Source: Taxillus chinensis (lineage: Eukaryota; Streptophyta; Magnoliopsida; Santalales; Loranthaceae). Taken from it: DNA of 64,000 nucleotides. Positions 34,524-48,078 of this stretch are shown here, piece after piece. The stretch covers positions 13,218,309-13,282,308 of the forward strand of contig CM042086.1 of assembly GCA_023512835.1 (NCBI GenBank), read 5' to 3'. The translations under genes were made by a program, and so were the position numbers. Numbering within the stretch: the first letter of the stretch is position 1; every line of letters begins with the position of its first letter. The notes beneath the pieces are model-generated. The model saw only the letters and a program-made list of their open reading frames with translations, was not told the DNA's origin and did not search any database.

Positions 34524-37500
34524 GGCTGATTGCCGATGAAGTCCCTTCCTTTGGGTTTGGGATGATGGTGGAGGAGGGAGCGGTGGGGTTGTTGGGAGGT
34601 GAGGTGAGGTGAGTGCTCTGTGCTCCGGATGGTATTCAAATTTATTGATGAGCATCGCATGCAGTAAGCTGACGTTGGACGGTGATTCAAAAACATTTAA
34701 GGAACCAAAACACGTTTTTCATTTGTAAGTGGTCCATGTCCGCAGATTTTTTTTGTTTTTATATCAGTGGTCCGGCCGTCCGGGTGTATTTATTTATTTA
34801 TTATTCATAATTCTTATCATATGGTTATGTCACGGGTATATATTGTGGTAAGATGTTTATAATAAATAGTGCACTATAAATGTTTTCGTACCTATATATG
34901 AAGTATGTTAAAAAATGCTATGGGCATTATTGGGCATACAACTTTTATAGCGTGCTGCGTGTATACAACTTTTATTGTACGGTTATATCCAACTTACATG
35001 TCACACTTTCGGGTCACGGCTCCCTTTTTATATCCAAGTTTAATATTACAAATTTTTTTATACAAACCTTTAAGTGTATATCCAGAAGCATCAAAACATC
35101 ACAAGAACAGTTTTAGGCAAATGATGACCGGTAGGCCGCGACACTCTGGCGTGTTGTGATATAAGTAGTTATCTCCTGCTATCATTTCAATATTTAATTT
35201 TTTTAAATTATATTTATATAAAAATCAATCATTAAATTTATAATATTTAATTTAATAGTCGATATTTGAAATAAATATCGATAAAGTCTGAAACAAATCA
35301 AATGATCACGGTAGTGAGTTGAACACCCCTGAACCCAAACTCTAATGTGACATGATCCACTACAAGAAAAAAAAATCTAATTTTCACTTGTTCGACATAT
35401 TCTTTATTATTTTGGGCCTTTAGTACTTCAGGGCAATACAAATATTCTTCATATTTCCTTATTTTTTCCCAAATTTCATATTCATTTATGCAATTTAGTT
35501 ATTGTATTTACACTGGAACGTGCATATGGGTTTTATTCAATATGATTATTTATATGGACCGGGTTTTAGTGCTATCTCTTTTTCTTTTTTCTTTTTTTTT
35601 AAATGGGATGGTTTGTTTTCAATTGAAGGGAGACATCACAAGAGAAGTCATCTTGTTGATGTTATTAGTCCTACCATGTCCATTGAAAATTATTTGCATG
35701 TGCTTATATTAGGTCGATGGTTAAATCCATACAAAGATTTGGAGCAAAAAAAATTATAAACGCGCTGAATACCTGATTTAATTCATTGAAACATCATTTG
35801 CTTACAATGAGGATTAATTTTTCCTTATCTTTTCGTTTATATTATACCTCAAATGGCCAGATCCATTTTGATTGCTATGTATATTTTTTTGCATATTAAC
35901 TGAATTAATGTATAGAAGTTTAGAACATACCAACTTAGGATGAACTTTTACATTTATTGGTTTATTTTAATTTTTATTATCATGCAAACTAGGGTGAAGT
36001 TGCATTCCATCATTTTTCGATTGCATTGGCTTAAGCTTAAATGTAGATGTTACCCTGCTTCTTTTTCTTGCCAATTTCGTTCACATTTCTATAAAAATCC
36101 TAGTCTGAATTAACCTCACATATGCTTGCACATCAATCACACCATCACATAAACATCGCAGTATCTCAAGCTTAACACATAGAGGTTTGTTTGTAATAGT
36201 TATGATCAAAAAAGTTCAAACTATTTTGATCTAACCCACATTTCAATCCATACTTTTTATATAACGGGTAGGTTACCATATTGACAAGCCATGTAATCAA
36301 ATCCAATAAATTCCAATTAAGAGCCCTACAAGCATTTCAGGGGAAAAAGAAAGGAAAATAAAACATTAGTTTGGATAACAAATTAAAGTATAGCAAACGT
36401 CAAAAGGGAGGTAGGGTACCTAAAGCAATCGATGGTAGATTGAAACCCTTGAACAAAAAGGACCTCCAAATACTTCTTTGGAGTTTGTAAAAGAGAAACA
36501 TGAATAGAATCAAAGGAAAAGGTAGGATGCTTGCATTTCAAAGTAGGGGGTAACTGAACATTTAGGGGGAATCCAGTGAGCTTTGCATGTCATAGCTAGT
36601 TGATTTTATTTTTCTTTTTGTAACATCATTGGCTTTAAGAGATGATGACAAATCATTTAACATGGGGGATTCTGTTGTGCTTGAGCGACACATCAAATCA
36701 TATCTCTTCTTTTTACTTCTCCTTAATGCTACTTTTGTCATAAATTTCAAACTTTCTGCATCTTTTCTTCTCTTTTTCTCAATACTATGTTCCATTTTTA
36801 TATGATTGGCTAATAGTCATTTTGGTGCCCAGTTATAGGCTTACGATTCACGAAAATATTCATTACTTTAATTTCATTAGTTAGGCATCGTTGGCACACT
36901 AACAACCGATTTCGGAGTCCGACTTCCCTGAAAAAACATAAAATCACTCAAGTAAGCTTTATATTGGAAAGCATTAATATTTACTGATTAATTATTAAGT
37001 TATAAAAAAAATAATTGTATAAGAATAAAAATAAATGATAAAACAATAATAAAGATTTTATTTTAATGAAAATTTTTGTTGATTGTATGTCAGATTCAAT
37101 CTCTCTTATCTATTTTACATGTTGACCTATGATTCAAAAAAGTAAGCCAATAAATAAGCCGACACATTCAACACTAGTTCGAGCTCAACACTATATAAAT
37201 TCGACACATTACTATTTTAAGCTCGACTTGGTTATTATACAATCTCAGCTTGATCAACTTGAATCGTTTATAAATCTATCCATCATATACATTTAAATAA
37301 GCAACATACTCAAAAGCTCGCTAAATATTCATTGGACTCTAGTTAGAACTTGATATTCAAGATCGACTCAATTCAACTCGATTAATGCACAAGCTAATTT
37401 GGCTAATAAGAAACACAATTTAAAAGAATAGATAGAATAATGGAGATTAAGATATGAAATGATAAATAATATATTATTTATACATTAAAATAGAATTAAT

Positions 37501-38481
37501 GAAGAATATAAATGCGACGTGGATATCCTCCGAAGAATATTTATTTTATCCCAATCAAACCATTGAGTTTGTAAATAGGGTGGGTAAGAGTATGTCCCAT
37601 TACTCATTTTAACATTTATTTCATTGTTCTTATATTGTATTTTAAATAATTTAAATATGTTTGAAATTTGATTTTGATTTTATTTTTAATTACAATTTAT
37701 ACGCTTTGAAACCTGATGAGATCATCCGTTGTTTTAAATATGATAAATTTGTTTCATGAAAAGATTAAAGGACTGCATGGAATTGATGAGAGAAGAAGAA
37801 GAGAATAAAGGACTACATGGATCATTGATGTTTAGGTGGAAAGTAATTGTAGATAGCAATTCATTATTGATTTCTTTCCACTCAAAAGGAACGGCAAATA
37901 AGTTTTATTTAAGACTTATAAGCAGCTCAAAATTAAAGAAAAATATTTAAATAATAAATTACTTATGATTCATATACATTAAAAATAATAGATATATAAG
38001 TAATTTTATAGTAGTAATATACGTGTGACAAACTTTTATTCTGATTAAACTAATTTATGAAATTAATTATAAAACTAGTTTCTGATATCAAGTTGCACTT
38101 AATGAATCAGAACATATTAACTATGCTATATATTAGTATGTAATTAAAAAATTTAAATGATGTTTTACTGTAAAGTAGAGAATTTGTACTTAATCCAAAC
38201 TAGTTCTTAATAAGTAATAAACATAATTAAATTTGTAGAAAATTGTATTACAAAATTAAGAAACAAACTTCAACCGCGATTTCAACTTTGAAGGGTGAAA
38301 AATGTTTACCCCGCTGACTCGGAGGAGACGCTACTTTCCACGCACCGACCAGCCAAACACGGCCTTAAGACCAGCCGCAGTCTGTCTTCCCCTTCATTAT
38401 TGACGAAGCAGAGCAAAGAAGAACACACGGAGGAGCGTCGAATCGGAGGGAGGAGGAGGCACTGAAGCAACAAGCGAAGCC
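34524..38481. other. Intergenic region between acid phosphatase B and profilin
   Basis: It contains the copy B upstream region (GGTGGAGGAGGGAGC purine tract and GAGGTGAGGTGAGGTGAG repeat near 34596-34615), then AT-rich DNA. A Lys/Ser-rich 77-codon minus frame at 36562-36795 has no recognised domain. The last 150 bp should hold the profilin promoter and leader. Confidence 0.45.
36562..36795 (-). other. Short Lys/Ser-rich open frame, unrecognised
   Basis: 77 codons starting MEHSIEKKRRKDAES, basic, with no signal, membrane span or known motif. It could be a fragment of a transposon protein or simply a chance frame. No neighbouring exon was found. Confidence 0.15.
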
Positions 38482-39155
38482 ATGTCGTGGCAGGCGTACG
38501 TCGACGACCACTTGATGTGCGACATCGACGGTAATGTTCTCACCGCCGCCGCCATCATCGGCCAGGACGGCAGCGTCTGGGCTCAGAGCACTAACTTCCC
38601 TCAGGTATCTTTCCAGCTTCGATCTTCATCTGATTCGATTCAGTAACGTTGTTTTGGTTGTTGGTGTTTTTGATTTGGTTTGATGGTTTCTCTGCTGATG
38701 GAGCACACTGCACGAAGATATCATTCATACGTTTCTTCTTTTTTTTTAAATTAAAGTTTTGTTTTTGTTGGATCTGTGTTTTTCCGATCCGGCCTAGCGG
38801 TGCTTAATTGATTCTGAGGATCGCTACAGTTTTGAAGTTCCGATTTGTGGGTCTTGTCGAGTTGCGAATCAAATATGAACTCGACCCACTTTAGGCTATC
38901 GATTTAAGCCCAAATCCTTGAACGAAGATGCCTTGAATGGAGAATCGCAGTGGACAAACTGCCATATGTGTGTGGGTGTGTATCAGTGTGTGTGTGCGCG
39001 AGCGTGTACTTTTCATGCTTCGATTTACACAATAAGTTTGGTGAAATTCAAGAAATAGGAGTTGATCTGCAGAGGTAAGGGAGTCAACTTCGAGGGACTA
39101 TAGTTTGCAAGTCTTTGTCAATTACATGGATGTGTGCCATATGCATATAAATGAC

Positions 39156-39193
<38 letters not shown>

Positions 39194-39983
39194 TAGTCGA
39201 CAGTTTATCATTCAGGCTCATACTGTAATCATCTTATTCAGGTTAGGTTTACACAAGCAAATATATGTTGTTCAAATGTTGGATACCTTGTTTGATGTTG
39301 AGAGCCGAAACCTGCGGAGCAGAGTCTGTTTAGTTTTATTAGTGTAGGAAATTATATATTTTTATTTTAGAGGCGCCCTTTTGTAGATCTTGTTGCGTTG
39401 CATTGCTTGTCATTTTCTAATTGAAATAACGCTTGTAGTTCCATGTCTTTCTTTCTTTACTTTTTTTTAGCTCAAACCTGCGGAGGTTTCCGCCATGGTG
39501 AAAGACTTTGAAGAGCCTGGATTTCTTGCCCCAACTGGTTTATTCCTTGGTGGCTCAAAGTATATGGTCATCCAAGGCGAGCCAAATGCCGTGATTCGGG
39601 GGAAAAAGGTAATAGAATGAGAATCATTATGGATGATCTTTGTTTGGCTGCCGTTTTCTTTGCAGTATTATATGTTGATATGCTGTTAAAACAATCAACC
39701 TCATGCTAGAAGATTGAGCTTGTTTGCATGGCTAGGATACCCCTTCTGCCACGCTGAATGTTGAATCCTTGTCTATTGGACGCTTTTTCTAATCTAATCT
39801 TTCCGTTGTCATGGTTCTACTTGGTACTGCGTATCCTCATGGTTGCAGGGTTCTGGAGGTGCTACTATTAAAAAAACCAGTCAGGCCTTGATCATTGGAA
39901 TTTATGATGAGCCCATGAACGGTGGCCAATGTAACACAATTGTGGAAAGGCTCGGCGACTATCTCGTCGATCAAGGTCTTTAG
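38482..39983 (+). CDS. Profilin
   Basis: Three exons, 38482-38604, 39471-39608 and 39849-39983, giving 131 residues, the standard plant profilin length with the standard two-intron layout. The N-terminus [17 protein letters not shown], the middle [20 protein letters not shown], and the C-terminal [15 protein letters not shown] and [11 protein letters not shown] are all typical. Profilin binds G-actin, poly-proline (for example formins) and phosphoinositides, and controls actin assembly in the cytoplasm. Trp3, Tyr6 and the C-terminal helix that form the poly-proline site are present. Plant profilins are also pan-allergens. Intron 1 is long (866 bp) and carries a (TG)n(GA)n tract. Confidence 0.96.
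39156..39192. repeat. Compound (TG)n(GA)n microsatellite in profilin intron 1
   Basis: A TG tract at 39156-39170 joins directly to a GA tract at 39171-39192. A shorter interrupted TG-rich run lies near 38968-38996. Confidence 0.9.
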
Positions 39984-42588
39984 TTCCTTCTGTATCTCGT
40001 GCCCTCAATTATCATTTTGAGTATTTTCAGTTTGTGGGAGCAGTAGTTTACTAGTGTGTTGAAACAATGAGGTTATATTTGGATTTAATATCTTCCTTTG
40101 AGATCTTATATTTCTACTCCCAGAATGAGCGGTGTGATGTTTTCCATGTGATGTGAGGCACTTGTATTCATTCTTCTCTTTGGTTTGTCTAAAATATCAT
40201 TGGACCTGAGAATCTCTTGTTTGAGTTACGGTTATATATTTCCCTTTAATGTTTGGTCTCTGCGTGCGAATGATCTCTGAGTTCAAAAATGATTGTCTCT
40301 TCACATCACAGCCTTTATAATCACATATTTAATCACAGGTTTTGTGTAATAATTGGCTAAATGGTGTAACTTTGTATTTAATATAGCGGTTTACAGCCAG
40401 TGTGGCGAAACAATTAAATTAGTTTCCTCATGCCTGTATGTTATTTTAGCAAGAAAATAAAATTAATATGATACACTTTTTCTTTATCCTCCTCCACTAT
40501 GACTGGAGAGGCCAAATCCGATAAATAAATAAATTATAGCTGATAAAATCTTCTGTTTTGTGAATATGATCAAGTTTCTTTGGTTCTCAACAGGAAGATA
40601 ACAACATGCAAAGTTAAAGTTTAGTTGTAAATATATGAAAAGGAAACCCAAACAAAAATTGCATGCGTCTTGCTAGCTTATACCTCACACAGACGACATT
40701 ATTGTGTCCCTCATGGGCAAGAAAAACTGAGACCTTTTACGAATCTCTTTAGGTTTTTGAAAGATGCCTGTGTTTGGATTGTTCTAACTCCGGAACGTTA
40801 GGCCAATGATCCCCTTATGACTTCAATGTATAATTGGCGCAGAGCAATTATTGAGGAAATATTGGTTGGAACTAGAGTGGGACTGTGGGAGGACCAGTAC
40901 CTCCGGCACAGGTTTTCTGAAGTTTTACATCAATTCAGTTTTAGATTATATGAAACCATGCTTTCAAAATGCCCTCAGTTCAGTTTCAGATTATTGTTTC
41001 GGTTTCAGCTTTGAAAATAGATTTTGTTTTCAAAAATATATATTCCGACCGACAAAGTATATTTGATATATATATTTTTCTTTATGCAGGAATAAAATGA
41101 CATTTATACAAATTTTGATTTGAAAAAATTAGTTGTTTTATGTCCTGGTATGCAAGATTCAAAATGTGAAACAGTGCCACAAAGTATGTAAAATAGTTGT
41201 TTTTGAAAGTATATTTTAATTGTTTATTATTTTAATTTTGAATTTAAATTTTTGTTAGATCTAATTTATTTATTTATTTTAAAAAAGTTTCTCTTTCTTT
41301 TACTTTATTATCCAAGTTCATATTTTATTTTTTTAATAGTTTTTGTGAGATTCAATTTTTAAAAAAATTTACTCTTTTAAAAGCACATTTTCTCTTGACA
41401 AACAAATGGATTTTTTTTAAAATTTAAAATTAAAATTCTAATTTTAATAAAGATTTAAATCTAAGCTTAATTTTCGTGTAAAATTATATTTTCTATTTCT
41501 TATATCCTATTCTTTTTTTTTCTTCCTCATTTTTTAAGGAATCTATTTAAAAAAACATATTTTTTAAAATACTTATTTTCTCTCCTACCAAACAAATTTT
41601 ATTTTATAAAATTCTAATTCAAACCTTATAAAGTAAAAAAATAATAAAAACAAGACTTAATCAAGTAAACTTAGTGTGCCTATTTGAATTTTCACTAAGT
41701 TTTTTATTCATTTATTTTGCTATCCTTCTCCGTGTACATTATATTTTTCACCAAGTCCAGTTTATGTTCATGAGCTTCACTATCATATGAACGTGAATTT
41801 AACATCTGCTTCAACTAAACTCGTGATCAATCTATATCATAACGCCTTAATCTTAAAGAACCAATAAAATTCTTTTACCTACTAAGCTTTTTCTTGGATT
41901 CGATAATACAAACTTTTACCTCTGCAACCCAAATACTTTCAAATACGCAACGGCTTTATATAGATTCAAAAGCATGTTGACGGTCTCCTAATAAAAATTA
42001 CTTAAAAAAACGGCCATTTGATAAAAAGCCTAGACTATTTTGTGGGAAGAAGCAAAGTAACAAAAAATTGGGTGCGCAGTTAAATTAAAATACATGTGTA
42101 TTTTACACTGCATGAGCGGGTACAACAACAATTTGAAAGCGCCAATAGACACAACAGACAAAAGCTTCGCACCCGTTTGTAGCAGACAAGAAGGAAAGCC
42201 AGCATAGTAGTTTTCGCTAGCATGCTTCCTCCAGTTAAAGGAATAAAAGCTCCATGCCCATAACCTCTTCATGCAGAGCCAGTAGTCCCTTCGTCGTTAA
42301 ATCGCCATCTTTCTAGGGGCAATGGTTTGACTCTCCCAAAAAATCAGTATTGAGTGCTCAAATCAGAACAATGGGAGAAACAGCATGAACAAACTCCAAG
42401 TAGAGAACCCACATCTATGAGAGTAAGAGGCTGAAGTAATGGCCTGTGTCGCATTACTAGAAGTTTTGTTGCCTCCCCTGCACAAGGATCCCAGCCAAGT
42501 ATGGTATTATAAGCATGAATAACTTGTAATGAATTGATACATGATCAGTGCAAAAAAAATTTAATGGCATGTTTTGTTGGTGAATAAC
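39984..42588. other. Intergenic DNA between profilin and the convergent glucanase
   Basis: Holds the 3' untranslated regions of both converging genes, which cannot be delimited by eye. The centre (about 41200-41700) is AT-rich. No gene is recognised; the frame at 42030-42272 probably lies in the glucanase 3' flank. Confidence 0.45.
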
Positions 42589-45006
42589 CTACCCCTGTAT
42601 CATATACAGGCAATTATCATAACCTGCAAACAGCGCGGCACAGAAGAGCTGTGTTAGTGACTCTTCAAGATACAGTTCCTGGTTAGATTTTAGACTAGTA
42701 GTTCAATCAGACATTGTAAATCTATATTTATCAAATATGATCTTTTACTCTAGTCATTCATATGCCTAACCAACGATTAAAAGATTGTGGCCGTAGAGGT
42801 TTAGAGCCAAATGCAAAATTGAGTGACACCACGAAAGAAAGGGCTGCGCTATGCATCATACTTACTGGGATTCTTGTTAACCTTTACCCCTGTCCCACCA
42901 AAACTGCAGGCAATATCTGTCGCTCCATTTTGCTGGAAGTAACTATTGAACGCATAGGATGCATGGGAAGCTAAATTATCTGGTTCAAAACATGGTTGGC
43001 TGGGCTGAATAGCCGAGCAGTCCACATTTCCCGGACCACAAGCCCAGTCTATCGCATTCTTCAGTTTCTTCTCTGAAGCCTTTGTAGAGGCTACACACCA
43101 TGTTCTGTTTGAGCTGGTAATATTTTCCTGTGTGTTCACATCAACACCTCTCCCTGTCAAATCAAGGCTATACACACTTGTCTGGTCAGGATAAAATAAT
43201 CCCCAGTTCCTTTCAGATTCCATCCCTGGCTTTCTATTCTCATTGAATAAGGAAAATATGTAGACATCAAGATCTTCCCCAGGTCTTGCAGGAGTACCAG
43301 TGTCATTTATGACATGGCGAATCAGGTTGGTGTTGTATACCTGGGCATTATCAGATGTCGCTGCTTTCTCTTTGGAAGATCCTTTAGAAGGCCAGCCTGT
43401 CTCGGTGACCATAACCTTAATTGTTTTGAAACGTAAAGCCTGTAATGCAAAGTAGACAGCATCAATCTGAGCATCTAGCATGTTTGAGTAAATTAACCCA
43501 GTGTTTGGATCAATGACTTCTGAGGACTGCCGAAATAAAGCATAGTCAAGAGAGACCTTTTTGGGGGAATCTCGATAAGCATAATAAGGATACACATCAA
43601 TCATGAATGGAGAGTGGTTATCAGCAAGAAATTCCAACAAGGGTTTCAAAAAGAATGCGAAACTGCTATTAAAAGCTCCTGCAGAAGGCGGGAATGATTG
43701 TGACATAATTGCAAGGGAGTTTGTGGTTGAAACTTTGATCCTCTTTTGCAAACCAGCTTTTCTGAGAGCTGTGAAGACATTTTGCATGGCAGGAACTACC
43801 AGCGCAGAGACATTATTGGGGCTTTCAGTGGCCTCAGCGCCAACAGTTATGTATGTGATCTTTGTGGCAGGGTAGTAGGCAAGGATGCTGTTCTTTAGCC
43901 AGGTGTCTGCATTGGACTGGAATTGGGAGAGAGAGAGCAAGTCCGAATTTGGAACACCAATCATGAGCTCAATCCCTGTGTTTGTGAATGCCTTGAGAAC
44001 CTGGGCATTATAATCATATATCCTTAGATACTTGATGTTGTGAAGTTGAGCTAACTCTGCTACTTTATCGGGTGTGGGGAGGTCGTCAGCATTTCTTCCA
44101 TAACAAACTCCAATCTTGCTTCCTTCGCACAAATCTGTCATACAATATATAAACACGCTTGATGTCCCAAAACAGACTACTGCCATATAAGGAGTGCAGT
44201 GCTAATCCCAGATCCTTGTACCAAGGAAAATTGCCCATCATAATCACACTACACGGTAACACGGGTGACTTTGACTGATTTAAAGCATGGTGTTTAGCAT
44301 TAGGTACATTTGGTTGATGGGAAATGGGATGGAAAAGAGGGCATTAGCCTCAATCCAAGCCAGCAATTAAATGAGTGCTTTGAGTCCAGTTAAAACGACA
44401 AATGGGTGTTATGAGTCAAGTTAACGTGACAAATAAACAGGATTAATGTTAGTCTATAGCCTTATACCATAGGCAGTGATAAAGGGTAAAGTTGCAGGGA
44501 GGAGAAAACAGGATCAAAAGGAGTTTAAACAGAAGCGAAAATTAGAAATGGCCCTTAAATGGTCTATATTCCATTTTGGAATAGATTAATGCTAGTCGAA
44601 TTTTCTGGTGTACAAAATTAATGTTACCATAAAGCATACTATATATATTTTAAAATAACAAGTTTAATTGTAATTTCTTTGCAAATAAAGAACAGTGAAA
44701 TGAACGAGAACAACTGAATTTACACAATTTGAGTGTAGCCTCTAGAGATTTTAAGCTCGTATGAAACGGAAGTGGAGATCAAGAGACTAATTTTCTAGAG
44801 AACTCTCCAATATTTGATTTACAGACACAAAATGGCAAAATACACACACAAACACACACACACAGACAAATCCTCAACATATTAACATGGGAAAAAGATG
44901 GCACTATTCAAAACGTGGAAGACTCTAGAGAGATGGCGGGGGTGTACGGACCTAGGAGCATGAATAGAAACGAAGTTGCGAACATGGGTCTGAAGCTTCT
45001 CGCCAT
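42589..45006 (-). CDS. Glucan endo-1,3-beta-glucosidase, GH17 with C-terminal X8/CBM43 domain
   Basis: Minus-strand gene with exons 45006-44952, 44134-42866 and 42623-42589, 452 residues. Exon 1 encodes only the signal peptide (MARSFRPMFATSFLFMLL). Exon 2 holds the GH17 barrel from SKIGVCYGRN and most of the X8 module from Trp364. The 35-nt exon 3 completes X8 with SYDNCLY before the stop. Likely catalytic residues are Glu119 in TVGAEATES and Glu263 in VTETGWPS. The acid motif reads VGAE, not the common VGNE; I recall this as normal for one plant GH17 subgroup. X8 binds beta-1,3-glucan. The protein ends soon after X8 without a hydrophobic tail, so it should be secreted to the wall or plasmodesmal region and not GPI-anchored. 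Stopping at the end of the long exon would lose the last X8 Cys. Confidence 0.93.
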
Positions 45007-46714
45007 TGCCAAGACGTCTCACTGGCTCTGTGTCTGCGTTTGAGAGAGAGAGTGTGGGTGTGCAGAGCAGAGGGGAGTGGCGATTTGCCTCTTGTTGGTT
45101 GCTGCAGCCACTGTCAGTGTAAAACTGGACTTCAGGGAAGTTTATCAAATACAGTTTTTGGACAGGGCCTCGATTCCGCAGCTCTGTCTCCCACGCATTA
45201 CAAGATTCAGCTTGTGTTTAAATTATATGCGACCACAATTTTTGTTTTAATTATGTTTTAAAATAAATGTATTTTTAAAAAATTATGTTATATAAAAAAT
45301 AATGTATATTATGAATTTATGTAGTAAAATAAATAAAATTATTTAAATTTTCTGTTAAAATTAAAAATAAAAATAAAATTAAAATTAAAATTAATTAAAC
45401 ATAATTTTTTAAAATAATTATCTGAAATTTAAAAACTAAATCATTTTAAATTCACCTCAATCAACTATTTTAAAAAAATAAACATTAAATTCAGCACAAA
45501 AATAGCCCAAATGACTATAAAATTTATTATAAAAAAATACATAAAACTTTTGATTTAAGTGGTCAAAGAAAAATTTTGTTGAGCGAGCTTTTTTTTCATA
45601 TGCCAAACGCTGGGTTTGTATCTGCAATCATAAGCTGAAGTTGGGCTTAGAGGTGTTGAGCGAGCATACCTAATCCAACCATTAATGTACCTTCCTTTTT
45701 TTTTTTTTTGACATGAAACAATTTTCATTACAATTTGTTTTCGAAAAATGATTTCTAATAATATATTTTTTTTCTTACATTATAAAAAAAAATTAAATAT
45801 TTTGTGCTGCTGAAAAATTAATTTCATAAATGGAAAATGAGCATAAGAAGCATTTGCAAAATAACTTTCAAATTTAAAATATGGGGTCTGAAACTTATTT
45901 TCTTTTTAAATAATTTTTTTCTTTGTCATAATGTTTTTTCTATTAAACATTGAAAAATGATAAAATTATTTTCTAAAACAAGTAAAAGATGAGAATTTAA
46001 ATAAGGATGTTTTAATAAAAAGATAAATGTTTTTTTTAAGGAGACAAGTCAGATTGAGTTATATGATGCAAATGTAATGATTGATTCGAATTTTTGGTAT
46101 GGGACCTCCTCATATGCCTAATGTTCCTGTGACAGCTTTAAGGATCGGAGCCGAAAGGCCACCCCAAGACAATGACCACATTCTACTCAAAAAATGTGAG
46201 CCTCATGACTCAGGCACTCGTGTCATCTGCTCTGGATCTTATCCACACCCTGCCTTGTAGAACGGGTAACAAAACCCCCCTAGAAAACAATAATAAACAG
46301 CCTGAGAGAAAGATAATAGAGGTTCAATGGATAAACAGTAACTCTACAAAGAAGGAAACCAATTGAAAACAATTAATGGTTAATTAAATAACAGCCTAGG
46401 GTAGAAGTGAGGAAAAAATCAAATAAAAAACAAAGCCGACACCAAACAGTTTGTAATATAATATTTTAAAGAAATGATAAGAAATCACATAATGGATTTT
46501 CGTATATACAACATACTAGTATATAAACACATAACTAACTCCCTTCTAAAAAGATGTCTGAGATTGAATTGGGATCATTTGACCCTCTTCCCCAAGTGTT
46601 CTTTCTCCTCCATCATCATTTCTAGATATTGTTCACTTGATGTTGGCGCTAGAATCTGAGACCTGGTGTAGATAGGATCAGAGGGGGATTTCAAGGGGGT
46701 ACTCTCAATATTCA
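45007..46714. other. Divergent intergenic region between the glucanase and the OXS3-like gene
   Basis: Shared upstream region of two divergently transcribed genes. Near 45030-45060 lies a GAGAGAGAG/GTGTGGGTGTG tract in the glucanase leader. The middle is AT-rich, and 46130-46300 has more balanced composition that may contain OXS3-like promoter elements. No gene is recognised. Confidence 0.45.
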
Positions 46715-47038
46715 ATGAAGGCAATGGATGATAAAAAGGTTGGGGTTCACACTTGGGTGGGTATGGAAGTTGGAGAAGATATTGACTCTGTGTCTATTGA
46801 CTCAAACTCTTCTGTAGATTCAGCTATCTCTGCTACCTCATCATCATCAGGCTTGGAGGATGATACATATTCCTCACCACTCTCAAATGGACCTTTGTAT
46901 GATCTCACTGACCTCATGTTTCACCTCCCAACAACCAAGTAAGTATTCTCAACATGGAATTTTACCAATTGTTGCCCCCTTGGCACCCCATTTTTTTGGG
47001 AGTTTTACATCAGATATCGTAGGCAAGATATTGTCCGT

Positions 47039-47095
<57 letters not shown>

Positions 47096-47572
47096 TAAAC
47101 TAATCACTGGCATATACATATTACGATATCAGAATGAAGGCCTTTCTGGTTTGGTGGTGAATCCAATTTCCTATCAGTCTTTTTTTTTTTTAAATAAAGT
47201 TCCAAACTAAAGGAGTAGGGACTAAAATGTTTTTGTCTGCTTGTATGTGGATGCAGGAGAGGGCTATACAAGTATTTTGAAGGAAAATCCCAGTCCTTCA
47301 CATCTTTAGCGAGTGTGGAGCGCATAGAGGACCTTGCGAAGAGACTGAATCCGAGGAGGAAGAAAATGCAGGCGCACAAAAATGGTAATGGGTGTTTGGA
47401 TGGTCAGAAAATGCATTATCCGAAGGCTACCATTTCCAAGAAGGCTGCTTCAAAGGGTCGCACTCGTTTGTTGTCTTCACTGGGTAAGAAGAGAGGTCCA
47501 AATATTGGGTTTTGCGGGTCCAATTCTCCCAGTGTAGCCACCAACTACCCAGCTTGTAAGCTTAGATTGTAA
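46715..47572 (+). CDS. OXS3-like (OXIDATIVE STRESS 3 family) protein
   Basis: Two exons, 46715-46938 and 47257-47572, joined in phase (AA|G) to give 179 residues. An acidic, Ser-rich N-terminal half (DSVSIDSNSS, SSSSGLEDD) is followed by the family block LYDLTDLMFHLP just before the splice, then RGLYKYFEGKSQSFTSLAS and IEDLAKRLNP after it. The C-terminus is basic (PKATISKK, GKKRG). OXS3 proteins are small nuclear or chromatin-associated factors linked to tolerance of oxidative and heavy-metal stress; no enzyme activity is known. The start chosen is the first ATG; an ATG three codons later is possible. The intron has the donor GTAAGT and contains a 49-C homopolymer. Confidence 0.85.
47044..47092. 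repeat. Poly-C tract (49 C) in the OXS3-like intron
   Basis: An uninterrupted run of 49 C in the intron. On RNA it would be a C-rich stretch about 165 nt before the acceptor. Long homopolymers are error-prone in sequencing and assembly, so its length is uncertain. Confidence 0.85.
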
Positions 47573-48078
47573 CTTCAACGATTGAATTGGGTAGATAGAT
47601 CATAGATCTGTTCGGATAATAATGAGTGGAGGAGGGAAAGATATACACATTCCCTTGTTGGACTGCTCAATCATATGCGTATCATGCTTTCCCAATTTCA
47701 AATATATTACCTGCAATTCATTCTCGAATTGAACCTCAAAGCTCCGACAATGGCTCGGATTATGCGCGTGTAGAGTTCAACCAACATCAAATCCCATGAA
47801 TTAAATGTTATTTTCGTTTTTTTTTATCTTTTGCGTTTATTTTTATTTACCCATTGGCCTCGTCGTCGAAAGCAACGTGCTTCTGGCAGTAATCGAACTC
47901 ACCTTGGCCAAGAATTCGCCAGAGATGTTGGGTTGGGCCCTAAGGGATGGAGTTGCTGTCGGCACACAAAACCGTCCTCTATTATGTGCTGGATTGTCTT
48001 CGATTTGAACACGACTGCCTCCTCCACCACGAACAAGAAAGACAAGCCATCGATGGTCGTCTCTGATCACCGCTCGAT
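47573..48078. other. Downstream flank of the OXS3-like gene
   Basis: Contains the 3' untranslated region of the preceding gene. From about 47860 the composition becomes more balanced. Short overlapping frames there show no recognised domain and may belong with the fragment that follows. Confidence 0.4.

Noticed and set aside
34319..34696. Upstream in-frame and alternative frames extending acid phosphatase B past its ATG
   Set aside because: Added residues (HHPEHRALTS...) do not align with copy A; the MAAGGFLL start gives a proper signal peptide.
43603..43875. 90-codon plus-strand frame inside the glucanase gene
   Set aside because: Antisense shadow of the GH17 exon.
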